Shown here: in pieces, positions 31,618-40,300 of the stretch
Position numbering within the stretch: position 1 is the stretch's first letter
How the letters are laid out: every line of letters begins with the position of its first letter
Source of the DNA: Pyxidicoccus sp. MSG2
GTDB taxonomy: Bacteria; Myxococcota; Myxococcia; Myxococcales; Myxococcaceae
Assembly (NCBI RefSeq): GCF_026626705.1
Contig: NZ_JAPNKC010000001.1
Span: 6,094,001-6,158,000 of the forward strand
Length of the DNA stretch: 64,000 bases
Direction: 5' to 3'
Notes under the pieces: generated by a model
The model's input: the letters and a program-made list of their open reading frames with translations, nothing else
Database searches by the model: none
Told to the model about the DNA's origin: nothing
Made by a program: the position numbers and the translations under genes

Positions 31618-31657
31618 GACCGCCTGGCGCGAAATGTCCCGACATTTCCGAACAGTA
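31609..31657 (-). repeat. IS30 right inverted repeat
   Basis: 49 bp, inverse of the left end. It contains the last codons and stop of the transposase. Confidence 0.85.
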
Positions 31658-31804
31658 CGGTGCCGGGAGCGTCCGGACCGTTGCCGGGGTTGGTGCTCCC
31701 GGGCCGCCGCATCGTCGAGCGGAACATCTGGCCGCCCTGGGCGGTAGCCCGCCAGGTCTGGACGAGCAGCCGTGAGGCTTCGCCGACGGCTTCCGCTCCC
31801 TGAA

Positions 31805-32986
31805 TCAGGGGCCGCGCTTCGCGTCCGCGGGAGCGTTGGGGTGGCGGGTGAGGAGCGTGCGCAATTGTGGCTGGCGGCGGACCGCCTCCTGCCGCAGGAG
31901 GTGCGCGATGAGGACCGGCGGCGCCGCGCTCCAGCGCGCGATGTTCTGGATGAGCAGGGGCGAGCGGTACGTGCGCCCGCACAGCAGCGACGCCGTCTTC
32001 CCGTCCACCGGCAGGCCGATGAGCGCCGCCAGCGAGCGGCCCTCGGTGTTGATGATGAGCTCCACCTTCTCCTCGGCCGGCCCGCTGGCGAAGCGCTGCC
32101 GGAGCACCTCGCGCGCCGAGCGCCGCGTGCCCTCGGGGATGTCGCGGTCGTTCGTCACCTTGTGCAGCTCCATGAGACGCCTCGCGCCCCACAGCCGGCG
32201 GAAGATTCCCGCCGGGAGCTGCGGGTTGCGCACCAGCCACCGCCGCACGCCCGCGTCCGCCGCGAAGGCCGCCCGCCCGCACAGCGCCTCCAGCCCCACC
32301 GGGTTGCGGTGGTAGCGCGCCACCAGCCGCGCATGCGCCAGTCCCGTGCGCGCGTTCTCCAGCACCGCCTTGATGACCACCGGCACCGGGTCGAAGCACA
32401 GCGCCGACAACTCCGGGTCCTCCGCCGCGTGCGCGTGCGCCACGCGTTGGTCCTCGGGCAGCGGGTGCAGCCGTGTCTCGAAGAGCTGGCGGTAGTTGCC
32501 CAGCGCGACCTCCGGCTCGTCGTCCGCGGGCTCCGAGTCGTCCGGAGCTTCGCCGGCCTCAGGGGGCGCATCGGCCTCCCGGGCCGTCAGGTCCAGCGTG
32601 GGGAGGTCTTCCTCCACTTCACCGGGGGGACCCGGCTGGGGGCGTGCACCCTGCACCGGAACCGTGTGGCCGTGAATGGGGCTCGCGCCCTGTGCCGGAG
32701 CCGTGTGGCCGTGAAAGGGGCTCACGGCTTGCGTCGGGGCCGAGGCAGCCACCGGTGTCTGTGCCGGCGCCGTACCCGGACTCGCGACGGCGGGGAGCAG
32801 GGCGCCCTCGGAGACGAGCCGCGTGAGGATGGTCCTCAACCGCTCCACGGGCAGCCCCGTCAGGGCGGGGAGGTTCCTCGCGGCCGTGGCCCCGTCCAGC
32901 CGCGAGAGCACGAAGCCCTCCTCGGGGCTGAGCGCCAGCTTTCGCAGATCCACCGCGGGATTCAGCTTGGGAATCCAATCCGCCAT
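31805..32986 (-). CDS. hypothetical protein with HEAT-like C-terminal half
   Basis: 393 residues. The N-terminal LSPEEGFVLSRLDGATAARNLPALTGLPVERLRTILTRLVSEGAL (about 24-70) resembles the small winged-helix region of DUF4388-type gliding/signalling proteins. An acidic Pro/Ala linker of about 100 residues contains a short imperfect duplication (SPFHGHTAPAQGA / SPIHGHTVPVQGA). The rest is alpha-helical and reads like leucine-rich-variant/HEAT repeats (LSALCFDPVPVVIKAVLENARTGLAHARLVARYHRNPVGLEAL), seen in several myxobacterial proteins. No enzyme motif. Confidence 0.65.
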   Translation of the reverse strand: MADWIPKLNPAVDLRKLALSPEEGFVLSRLDGATAARNLPALTGLPVERLRTILTRLVSEGALLPAVASPGTAPAQTPVAASAPTQAVSPFHGHTAPAQGASPIHGHTVPVQGARPQPGPPGEVEEDLPTLDLTAREADAPPEAGEAPDDSEPADDEPEVALGNYRQLFETRLHPLPEDQRVAHAHAAEDPELSALCFDPVPVVIKAVLENARTGLAHARLVARYHRNPVGLEALCGRAAFAADAGVRRWLVRNPQLPAGIFRRLWGARRLMELHKVTNDRDIPEGTRRSAREVLRQRFASGPAEEKVELIINTEGRSLAALIGLPVDGKTASLLCGRTYRSPLLIQNIARWSAAPPVLIAHLLRQEAVRRQPQLRTLLTRHPNAPADAKRGP

Positions 32987-33186
32987 CGCCCCGCAGTCTC
33001 CCACGAGCCGCGCGCCTCGCGGAGCGCCTCACTTCCCCCTGCCAGCACCCTGTCGCAAATTGCGCGTGAGACTGAAAGCCCGCCCCATGGACGGTTGGCT
33101 GGCGGGCATCCGGCCGGGCCCATGCCTACACGCTACGACCTGGGGCGGGTTGACGCGGGGCCTCCCCCTGGACACAACTTCACCCT

Positions 33187-33567
33187 ATGTCCGACCGCAT
33201 CCAGACCTACGCCGAGTTCTGGCCGTTCTACCTGCGAGAGCACGCGCTGCCCTCCACGCGCTGGCTCCACTTCGTGGGCACCAGCCTGGGCACGGGCATC
33301 GGAATCACCGCCGCCGTGACGGGGCGGGGGCTGCTCGTGCCGGCCGCGCTCGTCGCCGCCTACGGCTTCGCGTGGTTCAGCCACTTCGTCATCGAGCGCA
33401 ACAAGCCGGCCTCCTTCAAGTACCCGCTCTGGTCGCTCATCTCCGACTACCGCATGGCGGGGCTCATGGCGCTGGGCAGGCTCAACCCGCACATGGACCA
33501 GGCCCTCGCCGCCGGGCCCGGCTCCGGCGCCGCGAACCGGCTGCCCGCCGCGCAGCAGGCCCGGTAG
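33187..33567 (+). CDS. DUF962/Mpo1-like membrane protein
   Basis: 126 residues. The family signature is complete: FWPFYLREHALPSTRWLHFVGTSLG near the N-terminus, two membrane segments, and AWFSHFVIERNKPASFKYPLWSLISDYRM. Yeast Mpo1 of this family is an iron-dependent dioxygenase acting on 2-hydroxy fatty acids; the paired His residues are present here. It may oxidise fatty acids, but that is by analogy only. Confidence 0.85.
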   Translation: MSDRIQTYAEFWPFYLREHALPSTRWLHFVGTSLGTGIGITAAVTGRGLLVPAALVAAYGFAWFSHFVIERNKPASFKYPLWSLISDYRMAGLMALGRLNPHMDQALAAGPGSGAANRLPAAQQAR

Positions 33568-33655
33568 TCGTCCCAGGGTCACCCAGGACAGCGCCGCGAG
33601 TGATGTCGCGTGGGAGTAGCCACGCGGAAGGGCGCCGACCTATACATCCCCACCC

Positions 33656-34378
33656 ATGGGACGCATTTTCGAGACGCGCAAGGCCACGATGATGGCCCGC
33701 TGGAACAAGATGGCGAAGGTGTTCACGCGGATCAGCAAGGACATCGCCATCTCCGTGAAGTCGGGTGGGCCCAATCCCGATACGAACTCGACGCTGCGCC
33801 GGGTGCTCCAGAACGCCCGCGCCGCGAACATGCCGAAGGACAAGGTCGACGCCGCCATCAAGCGCGCCAGCGGCCAGACGGCGGCCGACTACGAAATCGT
33901 GCTCTACGAGGGCTACGCCCCCCACGGCATCGCCCTGCTGGTGGAGACCGCCACCGACAACGTGGTGCGCACCGTGGCCAACGTGCGCATGCACTTCAAC
34001 AAGTACGGCGGCAACCTGGGCACCACCGGCAGCGTGGCCTTCATGTTCCAGCGCATGGGTGTCTTCCGCCTCAACCCCGAGGGCCTCAACGCGGACGAGC
34101 TGGAGCTGGAGCTCATCGACCACGGCCTCGCGGACATGGGCGAGGGCAAGGGTGAGAAGGGCGAGAAGCAGCTCATCCTCCACTGCGCCTTCACCGACTT
34201 CGGCCAGCTGCAGCACGCCATCGAAGCCAAGGGCCTGACGCCCATCTCCGCCGAGTCCGAGTACGTGCCGCAGAACCTCATCGAGCTGCCCGAGGACAAG
34301 GCCACCGAGGTGCTCGAGCTGGTGGACTCACTGGAGCAGGACGAAGACGTGCAGCGCGTCTTCCACAACCTGGGCTGA
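33656..34378 (+). CDS. yebC: YebC/PmpR-family protein
   Basis: 240 residues, standard length. FTRISKDIAISVKSGGPNPDTNSTLRRVLQNARAANMPKDKVDAAIKRA, YEGYAPHGIALLVETATDN and FNKYGGNLGTTGSVAFMF are the diagnostic blocks. YebC proteins were described as transcriptional regulators and more recently as translation factors helping ribosomes through proline stretches. The gene appears monocistronic. The N-terminus MGRIFETRKATMMARWNKMAKVFTRI lacks the GHSKWxNI form of the main clade, so it belongs to the divergent YebC group. Confidence 0.92.
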   Translation: MGRIFETRKATMMARWNKMAKVFTRISKDIAISVKSGGPNPDTNSTLRRVLQNARAANMPKDKVDAAIKRASGQTAADYEIVLYEGYAPHGIALLVETATDNVVRTVANVRMHFNKYGGNLGTTGSVAFMFQRMGVFRLNPEGLNADELELELIDHGLADMGEGKGEKGEKQLILHCAFTDFGQLQHAIEAKGLTPISAESEYVPQNLIELPEDKATEVLELVDSLEQDEDVQRVFHNLG

Positions 34379-34441
34379 GCTTCCGGCGCCCGTCTGCTTG
34401 CCTGCCAAAGCCTTCTTGGGTGGCCCTCCTACCCTCATGCG

Positions 34442-35941
34442 ATGCTGCGCGGAGTGAGAAAGCGTCTTCCAGCGTTCTGCGCCGCGCTCCTGCTGGCGGG
34501 CGCGGGCTGTGACGAGTCCGACGACGACTCGCCCCAGCCCGTCGTCGCCACGGCCCCGGACGCGGCGACCGCCCCGCCGCGCAATGCGTGGCGCGAGGCG
34601 CGCGTCGGAGACTCGGTGGAGTACGAGTACACGTACGAGCACGGCTCCTTCAAACGCCCCGAGTCCCGGAGGAAGCTGGACGCCACCGCGAGGCTGGAGG
34701 TCATCTCCATCCAGCCGCCCTGGGTCTGGGTCCAGGCCACGGTGAAGGTGGCGCACGCCGCCACGCCCCAGCGGAGGTTCCTCATCCCCGTGGACTGGGA
34801 GCGCGCGCCTCCGCCGTCTCCGCGCCCCATTCCGCCTCCCAGCGAGGATGACCCGCGCGTGACGACGCAGATTGGCGGGACGCCCGTCACGTGCGTGGAG
34901 GGCGGGGCCGATGACCGCACGGCCGACGGGCCCGTCAGCTTCTGGTGCGACGCGGACGCGCCGGAGTTCTATCTCGCCCGGCGCATCTGGGAGAAGACCA
35001 CCGGCGCCGTCCTGGCGGGCGGCTATTACAGCTGGAAGCTCCAGGCCACCCGCATCCAGCGCGGCGCGAAGAGCCAGCCGGTGCCGCCGCCCGCGGACGT
35101 GCCCCGGCTCTTCTCGCCGGAGGCGTGGTGCCGGCGCATCCCCGTCTCCGGCCACCATGGCGCGGTGGGCGCGGAGCAGCAGGAGCGCTTCATCGGCGGG
35201 TGGGGCCTGTCGCGCCGCCGCACGCTCTCGCGCGTCCTGCGCACGACGGAGGACCTGCGGCGCGGCGACCTGCTGAAGGCCGCGGACGGCTGGTACGAGG
35301 CGAGCGAGTGGTACGAGGAGCCCACCGGCTCGCTCCTCGACGCGGTGCTAACCATCGGCCGCATGGAGGGCCAGCGGCCGGGGCACGCCGGGAAGGCCAC
35401 TCCCGGACGCTTCCGCCTGGCCTCGGGCGTGGAGGTGGAGAGCCGCACCTTCGAGGACCGCCTGTTCCGCAGGGAGTATGCGAAGGACCCCTGGGACCCC
35501 GCCTTCGACGGGCTCCCCTGGTTCCCCCGCTGGGAGCCGCTCGTCGAGGTGGAGCTGCCGGACGGCCGCGTGCGCGGAGACCGGCTGTGGGAGTGTGGCC
35601 CGGGGCCGCTGGCGCCCTCGCCCATACCCCCGGAAGACTTGCCGGACCGCGTCAGCCCGCATGAAGTCTCGCGGCTCGCCAATGCGCCGGAGCTGCACGA
35701 GGCGTGCGGGCAGACCTCGCCCGCGAGCAAGCCCTCGCCCTACACGCTGAAGGTGCAGGTGGAGCCGGATGGCAGCGTCCGGTCCGCCACGCTGAGTGCC
35801 GCGAGCCGCGAGTCGCCCAGGGAGGGCGTCGTCCCGTCCCGGCGCCTGCGGTGCCTGGAGGGCAAGTTCCGGCAGCTCCGTTTCCCGGCGCACAAACTGC
35901 GCATGCCCCCGGTGGAGACCGTCCTCTTCCTCCGCCACTGA
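34442..35941 (+). CDS. lipoprotein, hypothetical
   Basis: 499 residues. A lipoprotein signal ends LLLAGAGC, followed by an acidic DESDDDS stretch. The domain beyond is beta-rich, with TM-free sequence; RVGDSVEYEYTYEHGSF and WVWVQATVKVAHAA resemble myxobacterial proteins predicted to sit on the outer membrane. The C-terminal 60 residues (YTLKVQVEPDGSVRSATLSAASRES) look like an energy-transducing TonB-C/Myxococcus AgmX-like repeat pattern, but I am not sure. No catalytic motif. Confidence 0.65.
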   Translation: MLRGVRKRLPAFCAALLLAGAGCDESDDDSPQPVVATAPDAATAPPRNAWREARVGDSVEYEYTYEHGSFKRPESRRKLDATARLEVISIQPPWVWVQATVKVAHAATPQRRFLIPVDWERAPPPSPRPIPPPSEDDPRVTTQIGGTPVTCVEGGADDRTADGPVSFWCDADAPEFYLARRIWEKTTGAVLAGGYYSWKLQATRIQRGAKSQPVPPPADVPRLFSPEAWCRRIPVSGHHGAVGAEQQERFIGGWGLSRRRTLSRVLRTTEDLRRGDLLKAADGWYEASEWYEEPTGSLLDAVLTIGRMEGQRPGHAGKATPGRFRLASGVEVESRTFEDRLFRREYAKDPWDPAFDGLPWFPRWEPLVEVELPDGRVRGDRLWECGPGPLAPSPIPPEDLPDRVSPHEVSRLANAPELHEACGQTSPASKPSPYTLKVQVEPDGSVRSATLSAASRESPREGVVPSRRLRCLEGKFRQLRFPAHKLRMPPVETVLFLRH

Positions 35942-35988
35942 GCTACACCTGTTCTCCGGATGAGGCGGGCGATGGGTGCTCTCGGAAG

Positions 35989-36009
35989 GGCGCGGGCGAT
36001 TCCCGCGCC
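35989..36009. terminator. stem-loop after the 34442 lipoprotein gene
   Basis: GGCGCGGG and CCCGCGCC pair exactly around CGATT, 48 bases past the stop and 63 bases before the next start. No U-tract. Confidence 0.45.
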
Positions 36010-36071
36010 ACCGGGCCAGACCTGTCACCGGCATGAGTCGGGCGGAGTGCGCCCGCGGAAGGGAGCAGGCG

Positions 36072-37280
36072 ATGAGCACCGGGGGCTGGTCCAGGGCGCG
36101 GCTCGGCCGCATGCACGACGTCATGGCCCGTCACGTGGAGGAGGGCCGTGTGCCCGGCCTCGTCACGCTGCTGTGCCGGCGGGACGAGGTGCGCGCGGAC
36201 GTGATGGGCCACCAGGCGCTCGGCGGCGGTGGACCGATGCGGCGTGACACGCTCTTTCGCATCACTTCGATGACGAAGCCCGTCACCGCCGTGGCGGCGA
36301 TGCTGCTGGTGGAGGAGTGCCGGCTGCGGCTGGACGAGCCGGTGGACCGGTGGCTGCCCGAGCTGGCCAACCGGCGGGTGCTGAAGCGGCTCGCGGCGTC
36401 GCTCGAGGACACCGTGCCCGCGAGCCGGCCGATAACGGTGCGCGACCTGCTCACCTTCCAGATGGGCTTCGGCCTCGTCATGCCGCCGTCGGGCTCGCTG
36501 CCCATCGAGAAGGCCATCAACGACTTGCAGCTCTCCGCGGGGCCACCGAAGCCGGCGACGCCGCTCGCGCCGGATGAGTGGATGCGCAGGCTGGGGACGC
36601 TGCCGCTGATGCACCAGCCGGGTGAGCGGTGGATGTACAACACGGGCTCGCACGTGCTGGGCGTGCTGATTGCGCGCGCGTCCGGCCAGCCGTTGGAGGC
36701 GTTCTTCCGAGAGCGCATCTTCGAGCCGCTCGGCATGAAGGACACCGGGTTCACCGTGCCGGCGGAGAAGCTGGAACGGCTGGCGACGTCCTACCTGCCG
36801 AATGGCACGACGGGGGCGCTGGAGCTGCACGACGGCGTCCAGGACAGCCAGTGGAGCCGCCCGCCCGCGTTTCCGGACGGCGCGGCGGGGCTGGTGTCCA
36901 CCGCGGATGACTACCTGGCCTTCGCGCGGATGCTGCTGGGCAACGGGAAGCTCGGGAGCGTGCGCCTCCTGTCGCGGCCGTCGGTGGAGGCGATGACGAC
37001 GGACCAGCTCACGCCCGAGCAGAAGGTGGCGTCCGGGCTCGTCCCCGGCGCGTGGGGCAGCTTCGGCTGGGGGTTCGGCGTCTCCATCGTCACCTGGCGC
37101 GACGGGGTGGCGGCGGTGCCGGGACGGTACGGCTGGGACGGTGGCTATGGCACCGCGTGGGGCAATGACCCGGAGGAGGAGATGATCTCCATCCTGATGA
37201 CGCAGCGCGGGGGCTACCCCGCGCTCTCGCCCGTGTATCAGGACTTCTGGACGCTGGCGTACCAGGCCATCGACGACTGA
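36072..37280 (+). CDS. serine hydrolase (beta-lactamase family)
   Basis: 402 residues, no clear signal peptide. SMTK (SxxK, about residue 65), YNT (about 189) and GWDGGYG near the C-terminus are the three active-site blocks of the EstB-like esterase group; TFQMGFGLVMPPSGS is also typical. The start at 36072 follows GGGAGCAGG; a longer frame from 35976 covers the preceding hairpin and is unlikely. Likely an intracellular or periplasmic esterase; the substrate is unknown. Confidence 0.87.
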   Translation: MSTGGWSRARLGRMHDVMARHVEEGRVPGLVTLLCRRDEVRADVMGHQALGGGGPMRRDTLFRITSMTKPVTAVAAMLLVEECRLRLDEPVDRWLPELANRRVLKRLAASLEDTVPASRPITVRDLLTFQMGFGLVMPPSGSLPIEKAINDLQLSAGPPKPATPLAPDEWMRRLGTLPLMHQPGERWMYNTGSHVLGVLIARASGQPLEAFFRERIFEPLGMKDTGFTVPAEKLERLATSYLPNGTTGALELHDGVQDSQWSRPPAFPDGAAGLVSTADDYLAFARMLLGNGKLGSVRLLSRPSVEAMTTDQLTPEQKVASGLVPGAWGSFGWGFGVSIVTWRDGVAAVPGRYGWDGGYGTAWGNDPEEEMISILMTQRGGYPALSPVYQDFWTLAYQAIDD

Positions 37281-37309
37281 GGGCGGCCGCCCGTGAAGCG
37301 CGGCCGCCC
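37281..37309. terminator. bidirectional stem-loop
   Basis: GGGCGGCCGC (37281-37290) and GCGGCCGCCC (37300-37309) are exact inverted copies around 9 bases. It starts at the base after the hydrolase stop and ends 17 bases before the convergent GH3 gene end. Confidence 0.6.
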
Positions 37310-37326
37310 CGCTGTGTCACGCGTTG

Positions 37327-40300
37327 CTACTTCGTGAAGGTGATGGGCCCGTTGGACTGCGTGCTGTTGCCCGCGCCGTCCACCGCGCGCACCCGCCACG
37401 TGTGGCTGCCGGCGTTCAGCCCCGTAATCGAGAGCTGCTCGGTGCCCACGCCGTACACCTCGAACTCCCACAGCGAGTAGCCGTAGCCCGTCGCACGCTG
37501 CACGCCGCGCATGCGCACGTAGCGCCCGACGCCGCTCAGCGCGGTGAGGTCGTCCTCGCCGCCGTCACCGGTCGTCACGCTGCGCAGCGTCTGCCAGCCC
37601 GTGGCGCCGTCGAGCGACGTCTCCACGACGTACTGGCGGCCGTACGCGGCCTCCCAGCTCAGCCTCACGCGCTTGATGGAGTAGACGCCGCCCAGGTCCA
37701 CGGTGATGGACTCCGTGTCCGGGTTGGCCACGTCGATGCGGCTGGACCAGCGCGTGGCGGCGTTTCCGTCCACCGCGTCGTTGGGGCTGCCGAACTCGTT
37801 CGAGGTCGCCGCCACGTTGCGACCGAGCGCGAGGTTGGTGGTCGTCCCCACGTAGGCGCGCGGCGTCGCAGTGGGCGAGCGGTCCGTGCCATCCACGTTG
37901 AGCACGTACTGCGAGACGCCCGCGCCCACGTCCGTCGTCTGCTCCCAGATGAACGTCGTAATCGTCCCCGGCGCCGTGGAGCCCGCCGCCGGCACCAGCG
38001 CCGTGAAGGCCACGGGCGGCGTGGTGTCGTTCATCGTGAAGGTGGCCGTGGCCGAGGTGGTGACGCCCCCCGCCCAGTTGTACGCCTTCACGAACCACGT
38101 GTGCGCCCCGTTGCCGATGGCCGTGCTGGTGAGCGAGGCGGACGGCGTCTTCGTCGTCGCCACGGGGAACGGATTCCCGTCGAGGAAGACCTCGTAGCGG
38201 TGGATGCCCGTCTGCGGGTCGCTGCTCGCCGTCCAGGTGAAGGTGGGCTTGGTGGTGATGGTGGAGCCCGGCGTCGGCGTGGTGAGCGTGAAGGCCGTGG
38301 GCGGCGTGCTGTCGCTCAAGCCGAAGCCCTGGATGCCCGCGCCGTACTGGAACAGCGGGTTGCCGTAGATGGGCTGCACCGGCAGGCCCTGCGCGATTCG
38401 CGAGCGAATCTCCGCCCGCTGCGCCGCCGTGGCGCCCAGGTCGAAGGGCAAATCCCACTGCTCGAGCTGGCCCGTCTCCACGTCGGTGCCCACCTGGTTC
38501 ATGTCACGCGGGAGCTGCCAGGGCAGCATGCCGCGCGGGAAGACGTCGCCGAAGAGGATGTCCGCGACGGCGGGGCCTCCGGAGTCACCGGGCCGGTACG
38601 CAAGCAGCAGCGCATTGGTTTGTGGCACCACGTTGGTGAGGACGTACGGGCGCGGCAGGATGACCACCGTCGTCGTGGGGATGTTCCGCGACTTGAAGCT
38701 GGTGATGACGCCGTACTGGTTACCCCACTTCGCGTCGTGCGCCGGGCCAATGGGGTCGCCCGGCAGGTAGGGCTTCTCCTTGTCCCACTCGGTGCCGTGG
38801 GTGAAGTAGCTCTCGCCCACCACGACGATGGCCGCGTTCGGCGTCACGCCCGCGGGCGCGTTGTCCTTGTAGACGGTGATGCCCGCCGCTTCCGCGCGCT
38901 GCTTGACGGCCTGGTAGATGGTGAGGTCGCCGAACTCCGTCCCGTGGAAGTCGGAGCGCCACGTCACCATGCAGGACGGGTCGTCCGCGCGCGGGCCGGC
39001 GATGACGATGGAGGAGCCGGCGGCCAGGCGCAGCGGCAGGGCGCCGTCGTTCTTCAAGAGCGTCATCGCGTTGGCGGCCGCGCGGCGCACCAGCGCCTTG
39101 TGGTCCGCCGTGTGCCACTGCGAGGTGCCGGCGAGGCCTCCGCGGTACGGGTCCTCGAAGATGCCCAGGCGGAACTTCAGGTCGAGGATGCGGCGCACGG
39201 CCTCGTCGATGCGGGACGCCGGGACTTCGCTCTCGAAGGCGCCCATCTGCGCGGGGTTGGCGCCGCCCATGACGTCCGAGCCCGCGTTGGCCGAGCGCGA
39301 CCACGCGCCCGACGGCAGCCAGTCCGAGCAGATGACACCCGTGTAGCCGAGCTTCTGGCGCAGGTAGTTGAGGATGCCCGGGTTGTCACCGGCGCCGTAG
39401 CCCTCCGGCCCCAGCAGCCAGCTTCCCGCGTAGCCCGGCATGATGCCGCTGGTGCCGGCTTCAATCGCCGCGTGCCACGGACGCATGTGGTAGTGGATGG
39501 TGGTGCCGTCGTAGGTGATGCCGGCCTCACCGCCCGCGCCCTGGCCCGGCCAGTGCTTCGTCGTCACCCAGATGGAGTGCGGGTTCACCTCGGGGCCACC
39601 CTGCAGGCCCGCGACGATGGCGCGGGTGATGCCGGCGGCCAGGTCGGCGTCCTCGCCGTTGCCTTCCTGGATGCGCGGGTAGAGCACCTTGGTGCCGACC
39701 TCGGCCAGCGGCGACAGCGTGCCGCGGCTGCCCACCGCGAGCTGCTCGCGGCGCTGCATGTCACCCACCTCGTAGACGGTGTCGAGGTCTCTCGCGGCGG
39801 CGAGCGCGGGCTGCGTGGGCCAGCTCGTCTTGTAGCCGTGGATGCTGTCGCCCGCGTCGATGTGCGGGATGCCCAGGCGCGTGGCGGCGGAGGCCCGCTG
39901 GAAGCTGACGATGTCCTCCGGGCTCAACGGGCCCATGGTGAAGCCGGCCTCCGGCACCGTCTTCGCCTCGTAGAACATCTGCAGGGCCTTCTCGTGCAGC
40001 GTCATGCGCGACATCAGGTCGTTGACGCGCGTGGTGATGGGGTTGTGCCAGTCCTCGTACGGCTCAATCTGGCCGTTCTTGTTGAGGTCTCGCATGCCGT
40101 TGATGAGCGGCACCGCGTCCGCCGCCGTCTCCACCACGGGGAGGTAGACGGAGAAGCTGCGCAAATCGGAGCGGCTGGTGTTGCCGCTCGGGAGGGTGGC
40201 CACGACGTACCACTTGTACGTCCAGCGGTCGGCCAGGTCTGAGGTCAGCGTCCACGAGGTGCCCGTGGTGGTGGTCATCAGCGTGTAGCGGTCCAGCAGG

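Larger units (their letters stand above)
30354..31657. mobile_element. IS30-family insertion sequence, complete
   Basis: 1304 bp, bounded by 49-bp imperfect inverted repeats (30354-30402 and 31609-31657) that begin TACTGTTCGGAAATGTCGGG. The bases CG lie directly outside both ends and could be a 2-bp target duplication, although CG is its own complement and could equally belong to the repeats. One transposase ORF fills it. It sits in an intergenic gap between the lipoprotein hydrolase and the 31805 gene and does not visibly break a gene. Confidence 0.9.

Noticed and set aside
31658..31804. Gene disrupted by IS30
   Set aside because: Joining the two flanks gives no continuous or recognisable protein; the insertion seems intergenic.
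37324..40242. 972-codon plus-strand ORF opposite the GH3 gene
   Set aside because: Antisense shadow of a GC-rich gene: His/Arg/Val-rich sequence with no recognisable domain, whereas the minus strand encodes clear GH3 motifs.
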